64,000 bases of DNA from Streptomyces rimosus (GCF_008704655.1 NZ_CP023688.1:1860001-1924000), one strand, 5' to 3'; numbered from the stretch's first letter, positions 33,139-42,178 are shown. Notes: a model not told the origin generated them from the letters alone. Program-made: numbers and translations.

Positions 33139-34032
33139 ATGAGCACTCTTCCGAAGATCGCGTGGATCGGGCTGGGCATCATGGGCGCGCCCATGGCCGA
33201 GAACCTGCTCAAGGCCGGCTACCCGGTCACCGGCCACACCCTCGAACCGGACAAGCTCGACCGGCTGGCCGCCGCCGGCGGCACCCCCGCCACCTCCATC
33301 GCCGAAGCCGTACGCGAGGCCGACGTCATCATCACCATGGTGCCCGCCTCCCCCCAGGTCGAGGCCATCGCCTACGGCCCCGACGGCATCCTGGCCAACG
33401 CCCGGCGCGGGGCACTGCTGATCGACATGTCCTCGATCACCCCGCAAACGTCCATCGACCTGGCCGCCGCCGCAGCAGAGCGGGGCCTGCGGGTGCTGGA
33501 CGCCCCGGTCTCCGGCGGCGAGGCCGGCGCCATCGAGGCCGTCCTGTCCATCATGGTCGGCGGCCCCCAGGAAGACTTCGACGCCGCCCGCCCCCTGTTC
33601 GAAGCCCTCGGCACGACCATCGTGCGCTGCGGCCCGCACGGAGCGGGGCAGACCGTCAAGGCCGCCAACCAGCTCATCGTCGCCGTCAACCTCCAGGCCT
33701 GCGCCGAAGCCGTCGTCTTCCTGGAGAAGTCCGGCGTCGACCTGACCGCCGCCCTGGAAGTCCTGGGCGGCGGACTGGCCGGCTCCACCGTCCTGACCCG
33801 CAAGAAGACCAACTTCCTCACCCGCGACTTCACACCCGGCTTCCGCATCGATCTGCACCACAAAGACATGGGCATCGTCACCGACGCCGCCCGCACGGTC
33901 GGCGCCGCCCTGCCCGTCGGCACCCTGGTCGCCTCCCTGGTCGCCGCCCTGCGCGCACAGGGCGACGGCGGCCTCGACCACTCCGCCCTCCTACGCGGCG
34001 TCGAACGCCTCTCCAGCCCCACCACCGTTTGA
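33139..34032 (+). CDS. glxR: Tartronate semialdehyde reductase (2-hydroxy-3-oxopropionate reductase)
   Basis: 297 residues of the beta-hydroxyacid dehydrogenase family. IAWIGLGIMGAPMAENLLKAGYPVTGHTLEP is the NAD(P)-binding motif, LDAPVSGGEAGAIEAVLSIMVGG the substrate-binding motif, GHAGAGQTVKAANQL-like CGPHGAGQTVKAANQLIVA carries the catalytic Lys, and FRIDLHHKDMGIVTDAA the C-terminal dimer motif. It reduces tartronate semialdehyde to glycerate, completing the glyoxylate route started by Gcl. It follows hyi in one operon. The next reading frame, overlapping its stop, is a damaged Gcl-like remnant. Confidence 0.93.
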   Translation: MSTLPKIAWIGLGIMGAPMAENLLKAGYPVTGHTLEPDKLDRLAAAGGTPATSIAEAVREADVIITMVPASPQVEAIAYGPDGILANARRGALLIDMSSITPQTSIDLAAAAAERGLRVLDAPVSGGEAGAIEAVLSIMVGGPQEDFDAARPLFEALGTTIVRCGPHGAGQTVKAANQLIVAVNLQACAEAVVFLEKSGVDLTAALEVLGGGLAGSTVLTRKKTNFLTRDFTPGFRIDLHHKDMGIVTDAARTVGAALPVGTLVASLVAALRAQGDGGLDHSALLRGVERLSSPTTV

Positions 34033-34527
34033 CGGCCTGCCGGGTCATCGACGAAGCCGTCGGCCCGGACGCGTACATCGTCACCGACGCCGGTCTCCGC
34101 CGGCTCTGTGGCGACCCGCACCGGTCGTCGTCGCGCCACGCGGCGCGGTACGTGGTGTGCGGCGGGAACGGGCCGCCCGGCCGCCAAGCACCGGTCACGA
34201 TCGGCGTACGCGTGGCCCTGAACGCCCTGGGCCGCCGGGACACCACGGTCGTCACCCTCGTCCCCGTACGCGAACTGCCGCGTGCCACCGATGCGTTGGC
34301 GTTCGCGGCGCTGCACGAGGTGCCGTTCGTGCTGGTCGCGGTCGGGCCCGATGCCCCCCAGCGGCAGGCGGTCGCTGGAGCTGATGCGGGCGTACGGCTG
34401 CTCGGCGCACCGGGTGGGCGACCCCGACGCCCTGCGCTCAGCGGCCACTTGGGCCCGTAAGGAGGCCGTGACCACAGCCCGGCCGGTCCTGCTGCTGGCC
34501 ACCGCGCACCCCTCGCCCGAGGCGTAA
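34029..34527 (+). pseudogene. Decayed ThDP-enzyme fragment, probably a glyoxylate carboligase (gcl) remnant
   Basis: Two successive frames look like pieces of a ThDP-dependent enzyme C-terminal domain. The first begins at TTG 34029, overlapping the glxR stop: ACRVIDEAVGPDAYIVTDAGL, RYVVCGGNGPPGRQAPVTIGVRVAL and ELPRATDALAFAALHEVPFVLVAV. The second, shifted by one base near 34345-34385, reads LELMRAYGCSAHRVGDPDALRSAATWARKE and [11 protein letters not shown] up to TAA 34527. The order matches Gcl C-terminal segments (FGRDVCYVTTIGL, INCGQAGPLGW, GLGCKALRVF in E. coli). The GDG(x)nN cofactor motif is lost and the N-terminal two thirds are absent. Location after hyi-glxR, before catalase, is where gcl sits in relatives. 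Confidence 0.5.
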
Positions 34528-34662
34528 GAGCCCGGGCCCCGAAGACTTCCCGGCGGCGGCGCCGACACCTGTCCTGTCGCGCCCAGGCGCCGCCGCCGGG
34601 AAACCCCTCCGAGCGCGCCCGAAATGCCGCTCTCTGCCCCGTCCGAGCACCACCCCGCAACT

Positions 34663-34704
34663 TTTCAACAAAGTGTTGACGGTGATGGGGGTGCTCCCTA
34701 CGCT
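34663..34704 (+). promoter_or_regulatory. Catalase promoter and operator
   Basis: TTTCAACAAAGTGTTGAC (34663-34680) is identical to the uricase-operon operator in the same orientation to the gene. Its end supplies the -35 TTGACG (34676-34681); a 17-bp spacer leads to -10 TACGCT (34699-34704). A weaker TTCC-N7-GGAA-like element, CTCCAACATGCGGAA, follows at 34703-34717 around the start of transcription. Confidence 0.78.
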
Positions 34705-34750
34705 CCAACATGCGGAAGCCGACTTCCGCGCTCTCGTACGGAAGGTCACC

Positions 34751-36220
34751 ATGCCGAAGCCCACGACGACGCGCCGTCTCACCACGGAAGCCGGCGCCCC
34801 GATCGCCGACAACCAGAACTCCGCCACCGCCGGCGTCGGTGGCCCGCTGCTCCTCCAGGACCAGCACCTCTTGGAGAAGCTGGCCCGCTTCAACCGCGAG
34901 CGCATCCCGGAGCGGGTGGTGCACGCCCGCGGCTCGGGCGCGTACGGGTACTTCGAGGTGACCGACGACGTCACCGCCTTCACCCGCGCGGACTTCCTGA
35001 GCGCGGTCGGCCGCCGCACCGACCTGTTCATCCGCTTCTCGACCGTCGCCGACAGCCTCGGCGGCCCGGACGCCGCCCGTGACCCGCGCGGCTTCGCGGT
35101 CAAGTTCTACACCGAGGAGGGCAATTACGACCTCGTCGGCAACAACACCCCGGTCTTCTTCATCAAGGACCCGCTGAAGTTCCCGGACTTCATCCACTCG
35201 CAAAAGCGCGACCCGTTCACCGGCAAGCAGGAGCCGGACAACGTCTGGGACTTCTGGGCCCACTCCCCCGAGGCCACCCACCAGGTCACCTGGCTGATGG
35301 GCGACCGCGGCATCCCGGCCTCGTACCGGCACATGAACGGCTACGGCTCGCACACGTACCAGTGGACGAACGCCGACGGCGAGGGCTTCTTCGTCAAGTA
35401 CCACTTCAAGACCAACCAGGGCGTCCGCTGCCTGAGCAGCGACCAGGCCGCGGAGCTCGCGGGCAAGGACCCCAACAGCCACCAGACCGACCTGCTGCAG
35501 TCCATCGAGCGCGGCGTGTACCCGTCCTGGACGCTGTATGTGCAGATCATGCCCGCGGCCGAGGCGGCGGACTACCGCTTCAACCCGTTCGACCTGACGA
35601 AGGTGTGGCCGCACGCCGACTACCCGCTCCAGCGCGTCGGCCGGATGGTGCTCGACCGCAACCCGGACAACGTCTTCGCCGAGGTCGAGCAGGCCGCGTT
35701 CTCGCCGAACAACTTCGTGCCCGGCATCGGTCCGTCCCCGGACAAGATGCTCCAGGGCCGGCTGTTCGCCTACGCCGACGCGCACCGCTACCGCCTGGGC
35801 GTCAACCACACCCAGCTGCCGGTCAACGCGCCGAAGGCGACCGTGGCGAACAACTACGGCCGGGACGGCCTGATGGCGTCCAACGCCTACGGCCGGCACG
35901 CCAAGAACTACGAGCCCAACTCCTACGACGGTCCCGTGCAGTCGGACCAGCCGCTGGCCGCGCCGTTCGCGCTCACCGGCCACACCGGCACCCACGCGGC
36001 CCCGGCACACACCAAGGACGACGACTTCTTCCAGGCCGGCGAGCTGTACCGGCTGATGTCCGAGGACGAGAAGAACCGCCTGGTGGCGAACATCGCCGGC
36101 GGCCTGGCACAGGTCTCGCGGGACGACGTGGTCGAGAAGAACCTCGCCCACTTCCACGCCGCCGACCCGGAGTACGGCAAGCGCGTCGAGGCGAAGGTCC
36201 ACGAGCTGCGCGAGGACTGA
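34751..36220 (+). CDS. Monofunctional heme catalase
   Basis: 489 residues from ATG 34751 (site GGAAGGTCACC), the size of small-subunit clade 3 catalases. Active-site His is in [16 protein letters not shown], the Asn in [18 protein letters not shown] (near [10 protein letters not shown]), and the proximal heme Tyr in [53 protein letters not shown] is the family signature. It destroys H2O2, which uricase produces, and shares an 18-bp operator with the uricase operon. A strong terminator follows. Confidence 0.96.
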   Translation: MPKPTTTRRLTTEAGAPIADNQNSATAGVGGPLLLQDQHLLEKLARFNRERIPERVVHARGSGAYGYFEVTDDVTAFTRADFLSAVGRRTDLFIRFSTVADSLGGPDAARDPRGFAVKFYTEEGNYDLVGNNTPVFFIKDPLKFPDFIHSQKRDPFTGKQEPDNVWDFWAHSPEATHQVTWLMGDRGIPASYRHMNGYGSHTYQWTNADGEGFFVKYHFKTNQGVRCLSSDQAAELAGKDPNSHQTDLLQSIERGVYPSWTLYVQIMPAAEAADYRFNPFDLTKVWPHADYPLQRVGRMVLDRNPDNVFAEVEQAAFSPNNFVPGIGPSPDKMLQGRLFAYADAHRYRLGVNHTQLPVNAPKATVANNYGRDGLMASNAYGRHAKNYEPNSYDGPVQSDQPLAAPFALTGHTGTHAAPAHTKDDDFFQAGELYRLMSEDEKNRLVANIAGGLAQVSRDDVVEKNLAHFHAADPEYGKRVEAKVHELRED

Positions 36221-36270
36221 GCCCCCGGTCAGCGCGAGGGCCCGACGGGAGGTCCGGCCCATCGCGCGCC

Positions 36271-36309
36271 CGTGCCGGCCGGTCCGCTGAGGGGTGGCCG
36301 GCCGGCACG
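36271..36309 (+). terminator. Terminator after catalase
   Basis: CGTGCCGGCCGG (36271-36282) pairs perfectly with CCGGCCGGCACG (36298-36309) around a 15-base loop, about 50 bp beyond the catalase stop. The rest of the 343-base gap 36221-36563 shows no gene that I can support. Confidence 0.75.
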
Positions 36310-36563
36310 GCACTCCCCCGAACCCCGCCCGGCGGCGCGATCGTCCTGTCGCGCCCGACTCCCGTGCCGCCGGGCGGCACCACCACGGCGCCGGTGCGGG
36401 CGGAACCGCGCACGGTGTCCGTACGATTTGGGTGAAAGCCGGACCCCCGCGCATATCCCTGCGGTATGGTCGGCCTCCCACCGTGAGCCTCCCCCCAACG
36501 CCCGCTGGGGGACCATGGACGGCAACGGAATCTGTCTGCCGACCTACCTGCCGGGAGCCGATC

Positions 36564-37298
36564 ATGGCCGACAGCGTGCCGGTGCGCTGCCCGACGTGCC
36601 GCCGCGAGAACGCCTTCACCCCGCCCACGTTCCCGTGCGCCTGCGGGGCGCCGCTGACTCTGCCGGTGCTGCGCGGTGGTGTGCCGGTGGAGATCGTGCA
36701 CCGTACGTGGCAGAGCTCCTGGGTGGAGGTGCGCTGTGATACCTGCGGGCGGCTGGACGAGTGGCCGGCGCCTGAGTCGGGCTGTGTGTGCGGAACGGTG
36801 GTGCGCGTTCCCGTCGTCCCCGTACCGACCCCGCCCCCGCCGAACCCGCCGGCGCCCGGCAGTTCCCTCGCGTCCTCGGCCGGGCCGCCCGGCCCGCCGC
36901 CGGTGCTGCGGCCCGCCTTCCGCCCGGTCACCATCCGTACGGCCCGGGACTGTGTCACCGCCGCCGCCCAGTACCTGAAGTGGCTCGGCTTCACCGATGT
37001 CCTGGCGGCGCAGGAACGCAGCGCGTCCGGGGTGGACCTGCGCGGCACCGGCGTGGTGGCCCAGGTGGACCCGACGACCCGGGCGACCAAGCTGCGGGAG
37101 ATCGAGTGCCTGTGGCTCAATGGTCTCAACGACTCCGCGATCGCGGTCTGCTTCTCCCTGGCGGGCTACTCCCGCGACGCCCGCGCCCGCGCCGACGAAC
37201 TGCACCTCCCGCTGTTCGTCATGGACCTGACCGGCACCCCGCAGCCGGTCAACGATCCGGCCGATGAGCTGATCAGGGACGGCGCCACGAGCCGGTAG
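36564..37298 (+). CDS. Zinc-ribbon protein with a restriction-endonuclease-like domain
   Basis: 244 residues. Two N-terminal zinc ribbons (VRCPTCRRENAFTPPTFPCACGAP and VRCDTCGRLDEWPAPESGCVCG, four Cys each) are joined by a proline-rich linker (about 90-115) to a C-terminal domain of the Mrr_cat/PD-(D/E)XK kind: YLKWLGFTDVLAAQERSASGVDLRGTGVVAQVD. The motif Asp is present in SGVDLRG, but the expected QxK reads QVD, so nuclease activity may be lost or need another residue. DNA recognition or recombination-related binding is a fair guess; it stands alone in its transcription unit. Confidence 0.65.
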   Translation: MADSVPVRCPTCRRENAFTPPTFPCACGAPLTLPVLRGGVPVEIVHRTWQSSWVEVRCDTCGRLDEWPAPESGCVCGTVVRVPVVPVPTPPPPNPPAPGSSLASSAGPPGPPPVLRPAFRPVTIRTARDCVTAAAQYLKWLGFTDVLAAQERSASGVDLRGTGVVAQVDPTTRATKLREIECLWLNGLNDSAIAVCFSLAGYSRDARARADELHLPLFVMDLTGTPQPVNDPADELIRDGATSR

Positions 37299-37370
37299 GG
37301 GCGGCGGCCGGCCACCGCGGCGGTGCTGGTTAGGGTCGGTGGGTCCCCGACCAGCGTACGGAGAGGCTCG

Positions 37371-38075
37371 ATGACGGCCAGGAACGGCGCGGACGCGCTG
37401 CTGCAACTGCGCGGTGTCAGCCGTCGCTACGGCGACCGGCAGGCCCTGCACCCGATCGACCACGACCTGGCCGCGGGCCGCTGCACCGCGCTGTTCGGGC
37501 ACAACGGGTCCGGCAAGTCCACGCTGCTGCGGATCGCGTGCGGCCGGGACGCGCCGACCGGCGGCCGGGCGCTGTTCGCGGGCCGTACGGTCGCCGAGGA
37601 CGACCCGGAGGTACGGGCGCGGGTGGCGGTGGTCGGCGACAGCGTGGCCTGCTATCCGGATCTCACCGTCCGCGAACACCTCGAACTCGTCACGGTCGCG
37701 CACGCGGTGGACGACGCCCCTGCCTGGATCGACCAGGTGCTCGCCGACCGGCGGCTGGCCGACCACGCCGACGCGCTGCCCAATGCGCTTTCTTCCGGTC
37801 AGCTGCAGTCGCTGCTGCTGGCCGCCGCGCTGGTACGGCCGCGCGACCTGCTTGTCCTGGACGAACCGGAACAGCGGCTCGACCCCGGCGCCCGCGCGCG
37901 CCTGGCCGCCCTCCTGGTCGCGGAGAAGGAGGACGGCGTGGCCGTCCTGCTCGCCACGCACCAGGCCGAGCTGGCCGAGGAGGTCGCCGACCACATGATC
38001 GCGCTGGAGGACGGCCGGGTGATCGAGCAGGGCACTCCGGCGGAGGTGCTGCGGAAGCTGGGTGTGCGCTCATGA
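37371..38075 (+). CDS. ABC transporter ATP-binding protein
   Basis: 234 residues. Walker A is FGHNGSGKSTLLRIACG, the signature is NALSSGQLQSLLLAAAL (a divergent LSGGQ), Walker B is LLVLDEPEQRLDP and the switch His is in LLATHQAE. The domain resembles ATPases of drug or bacteriocin-type exporters. It overlaps the next gene by four bases (ATGA), forming a two-gene ABC system with the membrane protein. The cargo is unknown. Confidence 0.92.
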   Translation: MTARNGADALLQLRGVSRRYGDRQALHPIDHDLAAGRCTALFGHNGSGKSTLLRIACGRDAPTGGRALFAGRTVAEDDPEVRARVAVVGDSVACYPDLTVREHLELVTVAHAVDDAPAWIDQVLADRRLADHADALPNALSSGQLQSLLLAAALVRPRDLLVLDEPEQRLDPGARARLAALLVAEKEDGVAVLLATHQAELAEEVADHMIALEDGRVIEQGTPAEVLRKLGVRS

Positions 38076-39775
38076 CGGCGCGGGGTACGGAGACGGATTC
38101 GCGCGCGGCGGAGGAGGAGACCAGCGATCCGGCCGTCTGGAACGAGCAGGAGGACGACCGCACCGTCGAGACGCTGCGCTGGCTGCGCGACAAACGCCGG
38201 GCGCACCAGCGGCAGCGCCGCCGCGACCGTGCCGTCCTCGCGTACTGCGTGGTGCTCGCCGTCCTCGGCTACGGCGGCGGCTACGCCTTCCGCTTCCTGC
38301 GGTCGCTGAAGATCGGCGCGGACCACGGCAGCCTCGGCGCGGACCTCCAGCGCACCCTGCCGGGCGCCTTCGTCGTCGTCGCCCTCGCACTGGCCGTGCT
38401 CGCCGCCCGCGACGCGCTGTGGCGCGGACCGGTGGTCGTGTCCGGGCCGTCCGCCGGCTGGCTGCTGGCACAGCCCGTACGGCGCGGCGCGGTGCTGCGG
38501 CCCGCCTTCCGGATGTCCGCCGTACTGGCGATGGCCGCGGGTGCGCTCGCCGCGACGGCCGCGGCCGTCGTCCTGCACGTCACCGGCCTGGCCTCCTTCG
38601 GCGGCGCGCTGGCCGCGCTGTTCCCGGCCGGGGTCTGCCTGCCGCTGCTGGCCGTATCGCTGGGCATGGCGGTCGAGCGCAGGTCACAGTCGGCACGCCT
38701 CGTACGGCGGCTCACCGCGCCTGCCGCCCTTCTCCTGGCGCTGGCGGCCGGGCAGACGGCGCTGGCCTTCGGCGGCCACCGCTGGGCGCCTGTGGAGTGG
38801 GCCGAACTGTGGTCCGGCCCGTGGGGCTGGGCGGCACAGCCGGTGGTGGCGGTCACCGGCGGGCAGGCCCCGGGCTGGCCCGTCGCGCTCGTACTCCTCG
38901 CGGCCGTCACCGCCGCCGCGGCCGGGTACGCGCACCGGGACGCCGCGCACGTGCCCAACGCCCAGCTGCGGGGCCGTGCGGCGACGGCCTCGGCCGTCAC
39001 GTCCGGAGTGTTCGCCCTGGAACTGCGGGCCGCGAAACTGGCCGTCCTGGAGGCGGGCGGCGACGCGCCCAAGCGCCGGGTGCGGCTGCCGGCGCCGCCG
39101 CACCGGTATCTGATCGTGGTGTGGCGCGACCTGCTGGCCCTGCTGCGCATGCCGGGGCGGCTGGGGCGGGCGGTCGCCTGGACGGCCGCCGCGGCCGCGG
39201 CGGTGGGCCTCGGCGCCGGGCCGGTCGCCGAGCGGCGCGTGCTCGGCCTGGCCGTAGGGCTGCTGTGCGGGTACGCCGCGGTCGGTGCCCTGGCCGAACC
39301 GGCGCGCCTGGAGACGGACGACGCGCGACGCGCCGCTTGGTCGCCGTTCCGGCTGCGGACGCTGATGCTGCACCACGCCATCGTGCCGGCGGCGCTCGGC
39401 GCGCTGCTGGGCCTGCTGGCGGCCGTACCGTACGCGCTCGCCGGTGCCGGGTGGGCGCTGCTGCTGATGCCGCTGTGCGCGGCGCCGTTCGCCGCGGCGG
39501 CGGTCTTCGGCGCCTGCCGCGGCCCGGCCCGCACGGACCTGCTGTTCGTCGGCGGCGCCACACCGATGGGCGGCCCCGGCCCGTTCCTGTTCGCCGCCTG
39601 GTACGCCGCCGGTCCGCTGGTGTCGGTCACCGGCCTGACCCTCGTCCTGAACCCGGCCCTGGCCCACGGGCCGGATGCGCGGTCGGTGCTCCAGGCGGGC
39701 GTCATGGCGCTGGTGCTGACGGCCGGTCTGCTGTTCTTCGCCGGGCGGTCGGCGAGCCGGCTCGTACGGCACTGA
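38072..39775 (+). CDS. ABC transporter membrane protein
   Basis: 567 residues with a charged cytoplasmic N-terminal region (about 70 residues ending in RRAHQRQRRRD) and about 12 hydrophobic segments in two blocks, with a central soluble stretch (LELRAAKLAVLEAGGDAPKRRVRLPAPPHRYLIVVWRDLLALLRMPGRLGRA). The DLLALLRMPGRLGRA segment followed by membrane helices is typical of export-type permeases with the DUF6297 or LinY-like look. It is translationally coupled to the ATPase. Function is export of an unknown compound. Confidence 0.85.
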   Translation: MTARGTETDSRAAEEETSDPAVWNEQEDDRTVETLRWLRDKRRAHQRQRRRDRAVLAYCVVLAVLGYGGGYAFRFLRSLKIGADHGSLGADLQRTLPGAFVVVALALAVLAARDALWRGPVVVSGPSAGWLLAQPVRRGAVLRPAFRMSAVLAMAAGALAATAAAVVLHVTGLASFGGALAALFPAGVCLPLLAVSLGMAVERRSQSARLVRRLTAPAALLLALAAGQTALAFGGHRWAPVEWAELWSGPWGWAAQPVVAVTGGQAPGWPVALVLLAAVTAAAAGYAHRDAAHVPNAQLRGRAATASAVTSGVFALELRAAKLAVLEAGGDAPKRRVRLPAPPHRYLIVVWRDLLALLRMPGRLGRAVAWTAAAAAAVGLGAGPVAERRVLGLAVGLLCGYAAVGALAEPARLETDDARRAAWSPFRLRTLMLHHAIVPAALGALLGLLAAVPYALAGAGWALLLMPLCAAPFAAAAVFGACRGPARTDLLFVGGATPMGGPGPFLFAAWYAAGPLVSVTGLTLVLNPALAHGPDARSVLQAGVMALVLTAGLLFFAGRSASRLVRH

Positions 39776-39861
39776 GCCGTCCGGCCGGGAAGGAAACGGC
39801 CGCTCCGGCGGTTGTGTCCGGCCGTGACGGCCGACCACAGGGACGAGGAGCCGAGGCCCGT

Positions 39862-40503
39862 ATGAAGGTGATCGTCATCGGAGCGAGCGGGGTCATCGGC
39901 AGCGCGGTCGCCGACGAGCCGGCGGGGCGCGGGCACACGGTCGTACGGGCCTCGCGGCGCGGGCCGGTACGGGTGGACATGGAAGATCCGGCGTCCGCGG
40001 ACGCGCTGTTCGAGGACCCGGCCGTGCGCGGCGCGGACGCCGTGGTCTGCTGCGCGGCGAGCGGGCGGCTGACGCCGCTGGACGAGCCGTCCGACGCCGA
40101 ATTCACCCGTGGTCTGCACGGCAAGCTGCTCGGGCAGGTGCAGCTGACCCGGCGCGCGCTGCACCACCTACAGGACGGCGGGGCGGTCGTGCTCACCAGC
40201 GGCCGGTTCGACGAACCCACCCCGGGCAGCGCGTTCGCCGCGCTGGTGAACACGGGGCTGGACGCCTTCGCACAGGCCGCGGCACCCGAGATGCCCCGCG
40301 GGCTGCGGCTGACCGCCGTCAGCCCCGGCTGGGTCGGCGAGACCCCGGAGCGGCTGGGCATGGACCCGTCCGCGGGCACCCCGGCCGCCGAACTGGCCCG
40401 TACGTACGCGGACGCCGTGGAGGGCCGTACCGCCCGACCCGGCACCCGTACCCGGGAAAATCGGCTGCCGTACGCCCCGCGACCTGCGACGGTGCTGCCA
40501 TGA
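39862..40503 (+). CDS. Atypical short-chain dehydrogenase
   Basis: 213 residues with an N-terminal Rossmann motif MKVIVIGASGVIGSAVADEPAGRGHTVVRASRRG and ADAVVCCAASG, so a nucleotide cofactor is likely. The YxxxK catalytic pair is not seen; the corresponding region reads FAALVNTGLDAFAQAAAPEMPRGLRLTAVSPGWV, as in atypical SDRs beside regulators. The next gene overlaps by four bases. Its substrate is unknown. Confidence 0.8.
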   Translation: MKVIVIGASGVIGSAVADEPAGRGHTVVRASRRGPVRVDMEDPASADALFEDPAVRGADAVVCCAASGRLTPLDEPSDAEFTRGLHGKLLGQVQLTRRALHHLQDGGAVVLTSGRFDEPTPGSAFAALVNTGLDAFAQAAAPEMPRGLRLTAVSPGWVGETPERLGMDPSAGTPAAELARTYADAVEGRTARPGTRTRENRLPYAPRPATVLP

Positions 40504-41030
40504 AGGCATCCGGCACCCGCCCCGACCCCGTCATCCGTCCGGCCGCCCCCGGCGACCTCCCCGCGCTGCGCGCCATCGAGCGCGCGGCCGGGGAGGCTTT
40601 CCGCGCCGTGGGCATGGATGTGATCGCGGACGACGAACCTCCGTCGCCCGCGGAACTGACCCGCTGTCAGCAGGCGGGACGGGCCCTGGTCGCCGATGAC
40701 GGAGCGGCGGACGGCGCGCCGCTCGCGTATCTGCTGTGGGAGCCGGTCGACGGCTGCGCCCACATCGAGCAGGTCTCGGTCCACCCGGACGCCGCCCGCC
40801 GCGGCCTCGGCCGGGCGCTCATCGAGCGGGCGTGGCAGGACAGCGGGCTTCCGGCGCTGACCCTGACGACGTTCGCGGGCGTTCCGTGGAACGCCCCGTA
40901 CTACGCCCGTATCGGCTTCCGTGTCCTCGCCGAGGCCGAACTGACGCCCGGCCTGCGGGAGATCCGCCGCCGGGAGGGCGAACTGGGCCTGGACCGGTGG
41001 CAGCGGGTGTGCATGCGCCGGGACGGCTGA
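40500..41030 (+). CDS. GNAT-family acetyltransferase
   Basis: 176 residues: VIRPAAPGDLPALRAIERAAGEAFR, EPVDGCAHIEQVSVHPDAARRGLGRALIERAW (acetyl-CoA loop RRGLGRAL) and GVPWNAPYYARIGFRVLAEAEL form a complete GNAT domain of the RimI-like size. It is coupled by ATGA overlap to the atypical SDR gene upstream. The acceptor is unknown. Confidence 0.9.
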   Translation: MKASGTRPDPVIRPAAPGDLPALRAIERAAGEAFRAVGMDVIADDEPPSPAELTRCQQAGRALVADDGAADGAPLAYLLWEPVDGCAHIEQVSVHPDAARRGLGRALIERAWQDSGLPALTLTTFAGVPWNAPYYARIGFRVLAEAELTPGLREIRRREGELGLDRWQRVCMRRDG

Positions 41031-41137
41031 GGGCCGGCGACCGGCGTCACATACGGCTCACGGGCCGGTGGCCTGGTTGTGTGACCTGCGCGGGCGCCCG
41101 GCTTGCCGGTGTTCCGGCCGCCGGGGACGATCGCCGG

Positions 41138-42178
41138 ATGAAGCCACCCCGACCGGCGTCCCGGCCCCCTTCCCGCCCCGGTTCCGGGGATCTCGGCGAG
41201 CAGTCCGCCACGGACGCGGCGGCGGCCCGCCTCTCCCCCGCGCGGCGCGTCCTCGCCGTGGCCGCGTCCGTCACCGTCGCCGTCCTCGTGCCCCTGCTCG
41301 GTACGGGGCTCGTGGTCGACGAGTCGTACGAGATCCGGTTACCCGGTGACGGGGCCATCGCGCTGCTGCGGGCGGTGCTGCTGGCCGCGCTGTGCGTGCA
41401 CGTCGGGGAGTTGGCGGGGGTGCGGCTGGCGCGGCGGGTGGCCGGGGCGTCGGCGGGGCTGCCGCGGTCGTGGGCGGTGCGGGCCGCGTGGGCGGGGGTG
41501 GCGGCGGCCGTGGGGCAGTTGCTGCTGGTGGCGGGGAGCGGATCGCCGGTGGCGGGGCTGTCCGGGCCCGCCCTCGTCGAGGCGTACGCGACCCGGCCGG
41601 GCCTGCTCGCGCTCCTGGAGGCCAACGCCTTCCTGCTGGCCGCCCTGTGCGCCACCTCCAGACGCCCGGGGTGGGCGGTCGTGCCGCTGGCGGCCATCGT
41701 GTTCGGCGAGGCGCTGCGGGCCCACCCCGAGCCGTACACCCCGGAGATCGGTACGGCCCTCACCCTCGTGCACCTGACGGCGACCACGCTGTGGACCGGC
41801 GGGCTGCTGCACGTGCTGCGGACCCGGTGGCGGTGGCGGCACGACGCGGCGGCCGGGCGCGAGGTGCTGACGCGGTACGCGCGTCCTGCGGCGCTGCTGT
41901 TCGCCGCGATCACCGCGACCGGCGTGTGCAGCACGCTGCGCCGGCTGCCGCTCGCGGAGGTGTTCACCTCGGGGTACGGGCGTGTGCTGCTGGCCAAGCT
42001 GGTGCTCGTCCTGATCGTGAGCGGGCTGGCGCTGGTCGCGCGCGGGCGGCTGCGGCGGGAAGCGGCCGTGCCGGGCGCGGCCACCCGGCCGGCCCGTGCG
42101 GAGCTGGTGGCGCTGGCGGCGGTGGTGCTGGTTTCCGCCGTTCTGACGGCCGTACCGCTGCCGCCCGCGCCGCTCTAG
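41138..42178 (+). CDS. CopD-family membrane protein
   Basis: 346 residues from ATG 41138. About eight membrane segments follow a 40-residue polar tail. The C-terminal half carries LTLVHLTATTLWTGGLLHVLRTRWRW, then LTRYARPAALLFAAITATGVCSTLRRLPLAEVFTSGYGRVLLAKLVLVLIVSGLALVARGRL, the pattern of the CopD (copper resistance D) domain. The partner copper-binding CopC domain is absent here. It may handle copper uptake or export at the membrane; the long N-terminal hydrophobic half is similar to YcnJ-type CopD proteins. Confidence 0.82.
   Translation: MKPPRPASRPPSRPGSGDLGEQSATDAAAARLSPARRVLAVAASVTVAVLVPLLGTGLVVDESYEIRLPGDGAIALLRAVLLAALCVHVGELAGVRLARRVAGASAGLPRSWAVRAAWAGVAAAVGQLLLVAGSGSPVAGLSGPALVEAYATRPGLLALLEANAFLLAALCATSRRPGWAVVPLAAIVFGEALRAHPEPYTPEIGTALTLVHLTATTLWTGGLLHVLRTRWRWRHDAAAGREVLTRYARPAALLFAAITATGVCSTLRRLPLAEVFTSGYGRVLLAKLVLVLIVSGLALVARGRLRREAAVPGAATRPARAELVALAAVVLVSAVLTAVPLPPAPL

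Noticed and set aside
33878..37129. Open frame of about 1080 codons on the minus strand opposite catalase and neighbours
   Set aside because: It runs antisense through catalase and part of glxR, has no recognisable domain and is explained by codon bias.
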